A stretch of DNA of 64,000 nucleotides from Mikania micrantha (lineage: Eukaryota; Streptophyta; Magnoliopsida; Asterales; Asteraceae): assembly GCA_009363875.1 (NCBI GenBank), contig CM018691.1, forward strand, positions 40,681,253-40,745,252. The letters are read 5' to 3'. The translations under genes and the position numbers were made by a program. Every line of letters starts with the position of its first letter. Within the stretch, counting starts at the first letter, position 1. The notes below the pieces were generated by a model. The model did no database searches, was not told the origin of the DNA, and saw nothing but the letters and a program-made list of their open reading frames with translations. Shown here one piece after another: positions 32,919 through 45,465 of the stretch.

Positions 32919-35900
32919 GTGGACACGGGTACATTTCTCCTATCTGACTTTTATGCATCCATATTATTTGACACTGGTGCGGATCAGAGTTTTATCTCAT
33001 CCGACTTTGCATGCCAACTTAATCATGTTGAGGAATCATTAGACTCCCCTTATATCATTGAGATAGCAAACGGCAAACAGATAACAGTTAACACGATACT
33101 TAGGAACTGCCCACTAACACTTGGTGATCACACATTTTCCATCGATTTGATACCAATGGAACTGGGCAGTTTCGATTTCATTGTCGGAATGGATTGGTTA
33201 TCTCTTAACAGAGTTGAATTCGCCTGTTTCGAAAATCTACTACATATTCCAGTGGAGAACAATCAGGTGTTGGAAATTCATGGAGATCAAGCAAATCGCA
33301 GTGTCAGGATAATATCCTGCATAAAGGCACGCAAGTGTCTAAGGAAACAGTGTATCGCATTTCTAGTTCACGTTGTGGAGAAAGACAACAAAGCGATCAA
33401 GATTCAAGATGTACCGGTTGTTAAAGGCTACGCGGACGTGTTTCCTGATGATTTACCGGGACTGCCACTGGAGCAATCAGTGTAGTTTCGAATTGACTTA
33501 ATTCCGGGAGCGGTTCCTGTGGCTAAGTCTCCTTACAGACTTGCACCATCAGAAATGCAGGATCTGTCCAACCAACTACAAGAACTACTAGACAAAGGAT
33601 TCATCAAACCAAGTTTCTCACCATGGGGAGCTACGGTTATGTTTGTCAAGAAAAAGGATGGATCCTTCAGAATGTGCATTGATTACAGAGAGCTTAACAA
33701 ACTCACCCTCAAGAATCGATATCAGTTACCAAGGATTGATGATTTGTTTGATCAATTAATGGGAGCTCAGTACTTTTCAAAAATAGACCTGCGTTCAGGT
33801 TATCACCAGCTCCGGATTTAAGAGGAAGACATACCCAAGACGACATTTCGTACCCGATATGGTCACTACGAATTCATGATGATGCCATTCGGATTGACGA
33901 ATGCACTGACAGTGTTCATGGATTTAATGAACCGGGTGTGCAAGCCGTATCTAGGTCAATTTGTTATTGTCTTTAATTATTATATATTGATCTACTCAAG
34001 AAACGAGACGAAACATGAGCAACATCTCAGAACAATTTAGGAAATCCTAAAGAATGAACGACTCTATGCCAAATTCTCCAAGTGTGAATTCTGGTTAAGG
34101 GAAGTTCAATTTTTGGATCATGTGATTAACAGTAATGGTATTCATGTTGATCCAGCCAAGATTGAAGAAATCAAGAACTAGGATGTGCCCACAACACCGA
34201 CAGGGATCAGATCATTTCTCGGATTGGCGGGTTATTACCAGTTATTCATTTCGAACTTCTCTAAGATAGCCTTGCCTCTCACAAAACTGATACAGAAGAG
34301 TGAACCATTCGTGTGGACACGGAAACAAGAAAAGGCGTTCCAAACACTGAAACAAAGATTGTGCAATGCTCCAATCTTAACACTCCTAGTGCGCAATGAT
34401 GACTTTGTAGTATACTGTGATGCTTCCCATCAAGGACTCGGTTTTGTTTTAATGCAACGAGATAAAGTCATTGCTTACGCGTCAAGACAGTTGAAGATCT
34501 ATGAGAAGAACTACACGACACATGACTTAGAACTGGGAGCTGTTGTCTTTGCGTTAAAGATTTGAGACATTACTTGTTTGGTACCAAATGCACTATCTTC
34601 ACAGATCACAAGAGTTTACAGCACATATTTGATCGGAATGAGCTTAACATGAGACAGAGATGTTGGGTTGAGCTCCTGAACGATTACGATTGTTTGATCA
34701 AATACCATCCAGGCAAAGCTAATGTTGTTGCAGACGCTTTGAGCAGGAAGGAAAGAGCTTAACATGAGACAGAGATGTTGGGTTGAGCTCCTGAACGATT
34801 ACGATTGTTTGATCAAATACCATCCAGGCAAAGCTAATGTTGTTGCAGACGCTTTGAGCAGGAAGGAAAGAGTCAAACCCTTGCACGTTAGAGCAATGGG
34901 AATGACTGTGCAAACAAGTCTGAGAGATCAAATTCAAAGAGCACAACAAGAGGCAGTGGCAAGAAACAACTTGACAAACGAGCTCGACTGTGAAGCTAAG
35001 AAACACTTTGAGACAAAACAAGATGGAGTTATCTGCTTTCAGGATCGTGTATGGATCCCGGCCGTAGATGAACTTCAAACACTCATTCTTGACGAGGCAC
35101 ACAAAACAATGTTATTCTGTTCATCCTGGTGCTGATAAGATGTACCAAGATCTTAGGTCATTTTATTAGTGGCCAGGTATGAAGAAAGATGTGGATACTT
35201 ATGTTGGTAAGTGCCTAACAAGTGCCAAGGTCAAAGCTGAGCACAAGAAACCGTCAGGTTTGCTGGAACAACCAGAGATACCACAATGGAAGTGGGAACA
35301 AATAGCTATGGATTTTATTACCAAGCTACCCTGTACTTTCAGCGGACATGATTCCATATGGGTCATTATTGATCGATAAACCAAGTCCGCTCATTTCTTA
35401 TCAATCAGAGAAAACTACAAGATGGAGAAACTAGCAAGACTATATGTTAATGAAATAGTAGTACGGCATGGGGTGCCACTATCTATTATTTCAGACCAGG
35501 ACAGTCGATTTACATCGCGGTTCTTGCAATCATTGCAACAATCCTTAGGGACAAGTGTCAACTTAAGCACCGCTTATCATCCACAAACGGATGGTCAAAG
35601 CGAGCGAACAATCCATACCCTGGAGGATATGTTGAGGACATGCATCCTAGACTTCGGTGGAAGTTGGGACAAACACCTACCACTCATCGAGTTCTCCTAC
35701 AATAATAGCTACCACAACAGTATCGGATGTGCTCCGTTCGAGGCATTATATGGTAGAAAATGTCGGTCTCCAATTTGTTGGACCTAAGTGGGAGACAACA
35801 GAATCACCGGGCCTGAACTTATTCAGGAGACTAATGATAAGATTGCCCAGATTCAACAGAGACTACAAGAAACACGTAGCCGCCAAAAGAGTTACGCAGA

Positions 35901-36372
35901 CAAACGGCGAAAGCCTTTAGATTTTCAAGTGGGTGACCGAGTCATGTTGAAAGTGTCCCCGTGGAAAGGCGTGGTTCATTTTGGGGCTAAAGGCAAGTTA
36001 GCACCAAGGTATGTCAGACCGTTCGAGATAACTCAATGGATCGGTCTTGTGGCATACAGACTCAGACTTCCTCATAAACTCAGCGGGGTACACGATGTAT
36101 TTCATGTATCAAATCTTAAGCGATGTCTCGCTGATGAATCGTTAGTCATACCTCTGGAAGAGATACAAGTGGATGAATAACTAAATTTCATTGAAGAACC
36201 TGTAGAGATTATGGATCGTGAAGTCAAGAGACTGAAACGAAGCCGTATTCCAATCGTGAAGGTTCAATGGAACTCCAAGCGCAGACCAGAATTTACCTGG
36301 GAGTGTGAGGATCACATGAAGACAAAGTATCCCCACCTGTTTGAAGAAGTAGTGCCCGAAAACGATGCTTAA
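32919..36372 (+). pseudogene. Pol of E2, decayed
   Basis: Order protease, RT, RNase H, integrase, the Gypsy order. Protease FDTGADQSF is near 32970. RT starts after a TAG at 33483 (KSPYRLAP); a TAA at 33819 and two more stops follow. The catalytic F-I-D-D-type motif reads F-N-Y-Y at 33972-33983, so both metal-binding aspartates are lost. RNase H (YCDASHQGLG) precedes a perfect 115-bp duplication at 34641. Integrase has AYHPQTDGQSER; its CXXC reads CLTS. The C-terminal end (EIMDREVKRL to KTKYPHLFEE) resembles the chromodomain-type tail of plant chromoviruses, probably Tekay/Del. Final stop TAA 36370. Confidence 0.9.
34641..34870 (+). repeat. Perfect 115-bp tandem duplication in E2 pol
   Basis: 34641-34755 and 34756-34870 are identical by eye. 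115 is not a multiple of three, so the RNase H-integrase frame is broken. E3 has a single copy. Confidence 0.9.
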
Positions 36373-36390
36373 ATTTCGGGACTAAATTTC

Positions 36391-36791
36391 TTTAACAGAG
36401 GAGACTGTGACAACCAGTACGGATCGTCCGGCAAGTCCGTATGGTATGTGTACTTTCACTATTTACTATGTGTAAATACAATGTGTAAACAGTTGTGTGA
36501 CAACAGGACTCAGAAAACAAACAACAATTGTATGTGTTTAAGTGAAAAATTAAATACAGTAAATACAACAACTCATGAGAAACAACAATGTGTAAACAAA
36601 TGACAAATCATATCGGTTGAGATCTAATATCCACAAATAACAGGAATCAGATGGCCGACATTCAATGAGAAAACAATGGGAATTCAATGATAACAACGTG
36701 AAAATAGGCAAGCTAGTTGAGTCCGTCATTAAGGAAATACAATTCAAAACATAAGTTCAATATTGTTTTGGAATAACAAACTGAAAGTATG
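36391..36791 (+). repeat. Polypurine tract and first 386 bp of the E2 3' LTR
   Basis: TTTAACAGAGGAGAC then TGTGACAACC at 36406. It aligns with the first part of the E3 LTR and is cut at 36791 by the E3 LTR start (TGTGACATCC at 36792). The rest of this LTR seems to survive as the right part of 45466-49871. Confidence 0.85.
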
Positions 36792-37373
36792 TGTGACATC
36801 CAGTACCTGATCGTCCGGCAAGTCCGTAAGGTATGTGTACTTTCACTATTTACTGTGTGTAAATACAATGCGTGAACAATGTTTGTGATAACAGAACTTG
36901 GAATACAAGAAACAGTTGTACGTATTTATGTGCAAACTTAAATACCGTAAGTACAACAACTCACGATAAACAATAGTTGTTTGTATTTAGCTGAAAACCT
37001 AAATACAGTTAATACAACGAATCAAGAGAAACAACAGTGTACAAGTAAACAACAAGAACATGTCGGTTACGATCTGATATCCATAGATGACAGTAATCAG
37101 ATGGCCGATAAATCAATACGAAAACAATGTGAAAACAGGAAGTGTAGTTGAGTCCGTCAGTGAGGAAACACAATTCAAAACACAATTTCGGTGTTATTTC
37201 AGAATAACGAACTCACAGTGTGTTTGCGTGGGCGACGATTCACACAAACATATCTGTGAGTCTAACGTTCTGAAATGATGACTGAAAAGTAGAAAACAGG
37301 AATCAGAAAGCAAAACCATCGTCGTATTCGTCCGGGTGACGATTCGAACGAATACGCGCGAAGGGAGGAACGA

Positions 37374-37773
37374 ACCTTGTACCTGGCCGAACCCCTGCTC
37401 CACCGAACCTAAACTCCGCTGGACCTCATGCATAGCCGAACCTAGGGCCAACAAACCTAGCTGCTGCTAACCACCAACACCGGACCTCTCCTCCATGCAA
37501 ACCTATTCCTTTGCGAACCTCCGACCACCCGAACCCTTGATGGGACGAACCTGAGCACAGTGGATAGCCGAACCATAGGACCCACGAACCGGGAGACCAC
37601 GAACCTAAATTGGTTAACCTATACTTGACAGCGAACCTAGAACATCACATTCTAGCATTTGGCCCAAACCAACCGGCCCACAAGACAGCTTCGGCCCATC
37701 ACTTGCTTTGGCCCAGGATTCCCTCATCCGGCCCAGAGTTGTTAGATGGGCTCGGGACCACTAGTTTGGCCCA
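37374..37773 (+). promoter_or_regulatory. CGAACC and GGCCCA motif clusters in the E3 LTR
   Basis: About eleven CGAACC motifs in 270 bp, then six GGCCCA in 113 bp. The CGAACC part recurs at 46340-46690. Each Gypsy LTR here has a GC-rich short-motif cluster between leader and splice donor. Regulatory function is inference. Confidence 0.4.
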
Positions 37774-38360
37774 ACATAATCTATTCGGCTCATATATTCA
37801 TTCAGTCATAGCATTATCTATTCGGGTCTTTTGATGCTAGATGTAACAACCACTTAAAACCAACAAGAGGAGTAACATGCATGGATTGGGTAACAAATAC
37901 TACAAAGGTGGTATAATATTGGAATTTTGCAATTCATAACACCTAAAAATATTACATTTCACAAGGATAACTTCATGGTTATTTATTAATCATGTAACAA
38001 CCTATTCAAGTTCTCACAAAGTGCAAAGGATTTATAATCTTACAAACTAAAACCTAAGTATGGTAATAATGAACTATAATAGTTTCAAGATTACATATCG
38101 TGACAAAGTGTGCTAACCTTAATCTAATTGGGTTAAGTATTATTAAACTCGATAATAGATAAACAGGGCCGAATGATGACCGCAACTCACGAGTGTTAGC
38201 CAATTTTAGGGCTAACACATACACGAACACAAATCACTACAACTTATACTTATAAGTTACAAACAACGTGTAAACAATACAAGATCGTGAATACATCATC
38301 AAGTACAACAAAGAACGCCTGCGTTCTTGTTTAGGCTAAGTCAACCACAACAGTTATAAG

Positions 38361-40048
38361 GTGAGTTCATTCGCCCTTTTTCTAAACTTAACTGATTTTA
38401 AACTCTCGGGGCTGAGAAACATGCTAAATATTTTATTTATTTAAAAGTTTAGTTTAATATATTGCTTATGCTTTGATTTAGATAATATTGCTTGACTTAT
38501 TATCGTTTATCATTGTATGCATGTCGGTATGATCATGATATGACAGGGACAACTAAGATGAATATGAAAATATAACTTCATAAATCATCAACACAATAGA
38601 ATAACATAGTTATAAGATTTCATCTTATAACTCTTAATTATTCTTACAAGAACATATATTGAGATTATCACAGGTGAACATGATGACAACAACAACAACA
38701 ACCAAGAATGATATGAAGATAATATATCATCATAATATCATTCAACACCAGAGTTAGTTAAGTGTAATAAGACAAGTTCTTATAACACTCAGCTTCCAAA
38801 TCAGTGCAGATTACAAGATAACACAAACAAGTATCATCCACCACCTGAGTCGACTAAGTGTAGTAAGACTAGCTCTTACCACACCTTAGTGACAACAAGG
38901 TGACTATATGGAACAACAAGGAATGATAATCATGATAACATAATTTCATGATAACAACATCATTCACACAACAATTAACATCGTATAATAAGACAAGATC
39001 TTATAGAACTTTGTTAACAACGAGAAACACACAACATTGAGAACAAACAACATTGGTGAACACAATACAATTGATTACTATTGAACAGTCTACATTATAT
39101 CATTTCAATCACGTGCCATGTATTCAAGTTAATCATTGTAAGTCCCTTCACAAATCGCTGACCAGTTAGTTTGACGTGACTAAACCGACGATAGCATAGT
39201 GGTACCATAGGTTTGACAAACCTCCAGCTTGTAGGGCTGGTATGTTGATCATATTATCATTTGGCCAGTAACGTATGACTGGTGACAGGGCGACGAACAG
39301 TCAGGGTCTGGTAAGCGACACGTGGTGATATTAATCAGCAGTGATATTGTAATTAATCCATCGAGTTCTGTTGACTAGTAGACTGAGGAATTTAATTTCT
39401 CTCATGTCATATTACTAGTAACCGTTTTGATGAGGCCTGCGGTAATACAAAGTGGTAGAGGTAAACCGGATGCATTGTAATCTGATTTCGTGAGATTTGC
39501 AATGGATTCCTTTTCGGCTCTATGCACTTCAATTTGAGAACAAATATCAATTGGTTAACTAACACTCTTATTATTAAAAGTAATTAACAGTTAACCCCAC
39601 AAGTAATAGAATAATAACAAGGATAAGATTAAATTAATCTAACTTCCTTAATATATGGAGGGTGTATCAATACTTCGTTTTGATAACTAAACCCCTCTCA
39701 ACATATTATTCTACATAAGATACAACAGATGAATATCAAATGCGATGAACAGGTGAAATGAAAATGGATCTCTAGAGTTGTATTGCAAGTGGTGTGGAAT
39801 TCTATTAGTTATGTGGTGGGATGGTGGCTGGGGCTTGTTCCCCTATATATAAGCATAACTATTAGGATGAGATACTATTTGTAAATATAACTATGGAGAG
39901 GCCATTGTGTGAACAGGTGAATCAAACAACTTACAAGTAACATGTATGACATTCTGATTGTGTAAGTGAACAATTCAAGGTTTTCAATTATCAAACTTAT
40001 GAACTCACCAACCTAGTGTTGACTTTGTTTAAATTCATGTTTTCTCAG
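38361..40048 (+). other. Intron-like module in the E3 5' LTR
   Basis: Donor AAG|GTGAGTTCAT at 38361; complementary ATGAACTCACC at 39999-40009; TTGAC 40019-40023; acceptor TTTTCTCAG|GTGACG with AG at 40047-40048. The branch A is 26 nt before the acceptor. Pairing is 11 of 11. Predicted intron 1,688 nt. Confidence 0.55.
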
Positions 40049-40415
40049 GTGACGAACAGGCTTAGTTACCAGTATTCAAGAACATAGCTAGTGGACTTTT
40101 AGAACATCCAGCTACATTTTGTGATCGAACATACTTTTGGAATGACAAAACAATGAATCATATTTTGTCGATCTTGTATAGTTACAAGATAGAAACTTAT
40201 TGATTCTTTGAATAGATTTACTTAGTTAAATTATGAGAAAACAATGTCATTTAACTTTGTAAGTCTATATCATTGTCATGTTAGCATTTCTCATTTATAT
40301 CTCATGTGCTATGCAAACAATCTGATCATTTTGATTATCAAACGATATCGCGCCCCGAGAACTTTCCGCCCGACGGGAAAGTCGATCCAGCCCGCCAACT
40401 CGGGGTGTGACAGAT

Positions 40416-40427
40416 TGGTATCAGAGC
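40416..40427 (+). other. Primer binding site of E3
   Basis: TGGTATCAGAGC three bases after the LTR end at 40412. Confidence 0.92.
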
Positions 40428-40587
40428 CATGGTTATAGAGAAATATAGGTCATATTACTTAAATGGTTTGGCCTAGACTATAACCTAGGGACCCTCATGT
40501 AGTGAACATACAACATAGGATTCTATTTGCAAGTGTCTTTTGCATCTGATCACTGCACTAACCGATTTTCTTTCGCTTATGATCAGA

Positions 40588-42094
40588 ATGCCGCCAAGAA
40601 GACCACCACCAGCTCTACTACCACCACCTCAAGATTCAGCTCCACACTCTTCGACACTGACACCACCTGACTCTCCTCCACCACCTCCACCTCCTCATCC
40701 GCCACCACCTGTTCATGAGTTGGACCACGCTACTATCGCACTGGCCACACTGCTGACTAGTCAGCTGAGGGATGTAATCCCAGACATGATGAATAGAATC
40801 AACAGCAACAACATCGCCAACTCATCGGGAGAAGGCAGTGGAAACACCCGACACCATCAGGACTATTCCTACAAAAACTTTGTAGGATGCAAGCCACCAA
40901 GTTTCAGTGGCAGTGAAGGTGTCGTCAGATTGATCCAATGGATCGAGAAGATGGAAACAACTCTCGACATCAGTGGTTGTCCTGATCAGCATAGAGTGAG
41001 GTATGCTGCTGGCTCGTTTAACAAGCGAGCTCTGACATGGTGGAACGCACAAGTGCAGACTAGAGGCAGGGATGAGGCTCTGTCAATGCCTTGGGATGAC
41101 TTCAAGGCTATGCCTACAAAAACTTTGTAGGATGCAAGCTACCAAGTTTCAGTGGCAGTGAAGGTGCCGTCGGATTGATCCAATGGATCGAGAAGATGAA
41201 ACAACTCTCGACATCAGTGGCTGTCCTGATCAGCATAGAGTGAGGTATGCTGCTGGCTCGTTTAACAAGCGAGCTCTGACATGGTGGAACGCACAAGTGC
41301 ATACTAGAGGCAGGGATGAGGCTCTGTCAATGCCTTGGGATGACTTCAAGGCTATGCTGAGGGCAGAGTTTTGCCCAAGGAATGAACTGAAGAAGGTTGA
41401 GACTGAGTTACTCAATCTTGTCACGATCGGTGCTGGGCATCTGGCCTACACCACAAGATTCCATGAGTTAGCTACCTTGGCACCGGACGTTGTACCAACA
41501 TTGGAGAAAAGGATCGAGCGGTATGTCGGTGGACTGCCGGCTTATATCCAAGGTCATGTGATTTCTGCCCATCCTACTACCATGGAGATGGCTGTTACAC
41601 TGTCAGTAACATTGACGGATGTAATGGTTGCCTCCGGGGTACTGAAGAAAGAAGCTGACTCAGCTAAGGTTGGAAATTCAAGAAAGCCGGATAAACGTCC
41701 GGCGAAGAAACAAAAAGTGGTCATGAAATTTGCTGCGACCACTCAAGCACCGATGATCAACCAACCACCACGACGGCAAATCACGAGGCCCTATAATGGC
41801 ACAGCACCTTTGTGCAACAGCTGTCAATATCATCATCCACCAAACACCCAGTGCAGACAATGCGCTAACTGTGGAAAGTTTGGGCACTGAGCAAATCAAT
41901 GCCGGGGCACGGGAGCCCTGAACAGGAACAACAATGCAGCTACTACTGCTGTTGCTGATAACATGTCTTGCTACAACTCTGGCGAGCCTGGACACTTTTC
42001 TCGGGATTGTCCAAAGAAGAATCAACAAAGGGCTCCAGTAGCAAGAGGTAGGGCCTTTCAGATTGGAGCAACTGCGGCTCGACAAGACCCAAAT
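40588..42094 (+). pseudogene. Gag of E3 with internal duplication
   Basis: ATG 40588 (MPPRRPPPAL). Proline-rich N-terminus, capsid, two zinc knuckles (CANCGKFGH near 41860; CYNSGEPGHFSRDC near 41966, its second Cys replaced by Ser). A 245-bp tandem duplication (40868-41357) shifts the frame in the capsid, and a TGA at 41888 lies in the first knuckle. Apart from that the frame 41183-41890 is clean, so E3 gag is the least damaged gag of this family here. Confidence 0.88.
40868..41357 (+). repeat. 245-bp tandem duplication in E3 gag
   Basis: Unit starts at 40868 and again at 41113. The copies differ at about six bases plus one lost base (ATGGAAAC versus ATGAAAC), so the duplication is older than that in E2. 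Confidence 0.85.
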
Positions 42095-45000
42095 GTGGTC
42101 ACGGGTACGTTTCTCTTATCCGACTTATATGCATCCATATTATTTGACACTGGTGCGGATCAGAGTTTCATCTCATCCGACTTTGCATGCCATCTTAATC
42201 ATGTTGAGGAATCTTTAGACTCCCTTATACTATTGAGATAGCAAACGGCAAACAGATCACAGTTGACACAGTACTTAGGACTTGCCCACTAACACTTGGC
42301 GATCACATATTCTCCATCGATTTGATACCGATGGAACTTGGCAGTTTCGACATCATTGTCGGAATGGACTGGCTATCTCTTAACAGAGTTAAGTTCATTT
42401 GTTTCGAAAAGCTACTACGTATTCCAGTGGAGAACGATCAGATCTTGGAAATTCATGGAGATCAAGTAAACCGCAGTGTCAAGATAATATCGTGCATGAA
42501 GGATCGCAAGTATCTCAGAAAACAATGTATCGCATTTCTAGCTCACGTGGTAGAGAAAGACAAGAAAGCAATCAAGATTCAAGACATACCAGTTGTGAAA
42601 GACTATGCGGACGTGTTTCCAGATGATTTACCGGGACTGCCAGTCGAGAGATCGGTGCAATTTCGAATTGATTTGATTCCGGGAGCGACTCCTGTAGCTA
42701 AGTCTCCTTATAGACTTGCACCTTCAGAATTACAGGAGTTGTCCAATCAATTACAAGAGCTACTCGACAAGGGATTCATCCGATCGAGTTTCTCACCGTG
42801 GGGAGCTCCGGTTCTCTTTGTCAAGAAGAAGGATGGATCCTTCATAATGTGCATCGATTACAGAGAGCTCAACAAACTCACCATCAAGAATCGGTACCCG
42901 TTACCGAGGATTGATGACTTGTTTGATCAGTTGCAAGGGGCTCAGTACTTCTCAAAGATAGACCTGCGTTAAGGTTATCACCAGCTCCGGATTCAAGAAG
43001 ACGACATACCCAAGACGGCAATTCGTACACGATATGGTCTCTACGAATTCATGGTGATGCCATTCGGATTGACGAATGCACCGGTGGTGTTCATGGATTT
43101 AATGAACCGGGTGTGCAAGCCTTACCTAGATCAGTTTGTTATCGTCTTCATCTATGATATACTGATCTACTCAAGAAGCGAGAAGGAACATGAACAACAT
43201 CTCAGGACAGTTTTGGAGCTTCTGAAAGACGAGCGACTCTATGCCAAATTCCCCAAATGTGAATTCTGGCTAAGAGAAGTTCAGTTCTTGGGTCACATGA
43301 TTAACAGTAATGGTATTCATGTGGATCCTGTCAAGATTGAAGCAATCAATAACTGGGATGTGCCCACAACACCGACAGAGATCATATCATTCTTGGGATT
43401 GGCGGGTTATTACAGGAGATTCATTTCGAATTTTTCTAAGATAGCCTTGCCTCTCACCAAATTCACACAGAAGAGTGAACCATTCGTGTGGACATATAAA
43501 CAAGAGGAGGCATTTCAAACACTGAAACAAAGATTGTGCAATGCTCCAATCTTAACACTCCCAAAAGGCAATGATGACTTTGTAGTATATTGTGATGCTT
43601 TCTATCAGGGACTCGGATGTGTTTTAATGCAACGAGACAAAGTTATTGCCTACGCATCTAGACAACTGAAAGTACATGAGAAGAATTACACAACACATGA
43701 CTTGGAACTGGGAGTTGTTGTATTTGGTATAAAAATTTGGAGACATTACCTGTACGGTACCAAATGCACTATCTTCACAGATCACAAGAGCCTACAACAC
43801 ATATTTGATCAGAAGGAGCTTTACATGAGACAGAGACGTTGGTTTGAGCTCCTGAACGATTACGATTGTGTGATCAAATACCATCCGGGCAAAGCCAATG
43901 TTGTTGCATAGTCTTTGAGCCGGAAGGAAAGAGTCAAACCCTTGCGCGTTCGAGCAACGGGAATGACTGTCCAAACGAGTTTGAGAGATCAAATCATACA
44001 AGCGCAACAAGAAGCAATGGCAAGAGACAAATTGAAGCAAGAGCTCGATTGTGGAGCCGAGAAACATTTTGAAACAAAACGAGATGGAGTTATCTATTAT
44101 CAGGGTCATGTTTGGATCTCGGCAGTAGATGAACTTCTTACACTCATACTTGACAAGGCACACAAGACACGATAATATGTTCATCCTGGTGCTGATAAGA
44201 TGTACCAAGATCTTAGGTCGTTTTATTGGTGGCCAAGGATGAAGAAAGATGTTGCCACTTATGTTGGCAAATGCATCACATGTGCCAAGGTCAAAGCATA
44301 ACACCAGAAACCGTCAGGTTTCCTAGAACAACAGGAAATACCACAATGGAAGTGGGAACAAATAGCTATGGATTTTATTACCAAGCTACCCCGCACTTCC
44401 AGCGGACACGATTCGATTTGGGTCATCATTGATCGATTGACCAAGTCCGCTCACTTCTTGCCGACCAGAGAGACCTACAAGATGGAAAAACTAGAAAGAC
44501 TATATGTTGATGAAATAGTAGTGCGGCACGGAGTGCCATCGTCTATTATTTCAGACCTGGACAGTCGATTTACATCGCGGTTTTGGAAATCATTGCAACA
44601 ATCTCTAGGGACAAGTGTCAACTTGAGCACCGCTTATCATCCACAAACGAATGGACAAAGTGAGCGAACAATTCAAACCCTAGAGGATATATTGAGAACA
44701 TGCATCCTAGACTTCGGTGGAAATTGGGATAAACACTTACCACTTATTGAGTTCTCCTACAACAACAGCTACCACAGCAGCATCAAAGGTGCTCCTTTTG
44801 AAGCACTATATGGTAGAAAATAGCGGTCTCTAATTTGTTGGACCGAAGTGGGAGACAACAGAATCACTGGGCCTTAACTTATTCAGGAAACTACTGATAA
44901 GATAGCCCAGATACAACATAGACTACAAGCAACACATAGCCGCCAAAAGATTTACACAGACAAACGGCGAAAGCCTTTGGAATTCCAAGTGGGTGACCGA

Positions 45001-45411
45001 GTCATGTTGAAAGTGTCCCCGTGGAAAGGCGTGGTTCGTTTTAGGGCTAAAGGCAAACTAGCACCAAGGTATGTCGGACCGTTTAAGATAAATCAACGCA
45101 TAGGTCCGGTGGCATACAGACTCAGACTCCCTGATGAACTCAGCAGAGTACATGATGTATTTCACGTATCAAACCTCAAGAGATGCCTCGCTGATGAATC
45201 ATTGATCATAACTTTGGAAGAGATACAAGTTGATGAACAGTTACATTTCATTGAAGAGCCTGTCGAGATTATGCATCGTGAAGTCAAGAGAATGAAATGA
45301 AGTCGTATTCCTATTGTAAAGGTTCGTTGGAATTCCAAGCGCAGACCAGAATTTACCTGGGAGCGTGAGCATCACATGAAGACAAAGTATCCCCACCTGT
45401 TCGAGAAGTAG
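42095..45411 (+). pseudogene. Pol of E3, decayed
   Basis: Protease FDTGADQSF near 42143; one lost base near 42228 breaks the frame. RT from about 42690 (KSPYRLAPSE) has a TAA at 42970. The catalytic motif reads F-I-Y-D (Tyr at 43153-43155), so the first of the two RT aspartates is lost. RNase H (YCDAFYQGLG) follows. Integrase has the zinc region (CITCAKVKA), MDFITKLP and AYHPQTNGQSER, with stops at 43909, 44173, 44299 and 44821. The tail (QVDEQLHFIEEPVEIM to KTKYPHLFEK) is chromodomain-like, with a TGA at 45298. End TAG 45409. Fewer breaks than E2 but not functional. Confidence 0.9.
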
Positions 45412-45465
45412 AGCCCGACAATGATGTTTAAATTTCGGGACGAAATTTCTTTAACAATGGGAGAC
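45412..45465 (+). other. E3 polypurine tract region
   Basis: AATTTCGGGACGAAATTTCT followed by TTAACAATGGGAGAC, directly before the LTR start at 45466. Same block as in A, B and E2. Confidence 0.85.

Larger units (their letters stand above)
36792..40412 (+). repeat. E3 5' LTR (promoter deleted)
   Basis: TGTGACATCC to GGGGTGTGACA, 3,621 bp. Compared with the right LTR it lacks the stretch 45683-46401 (about 719 bp, junction near 37364), which includes the TATA box. It has CGAACC repeats (37374-37640), six GGCCCA motifs (37661-37773), direct repeats with TAAGAC...TTCTTA (38760-39010), and the splice module. The end 39720-40412 differs clearly from the right LTR. Confidence 0.85.
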
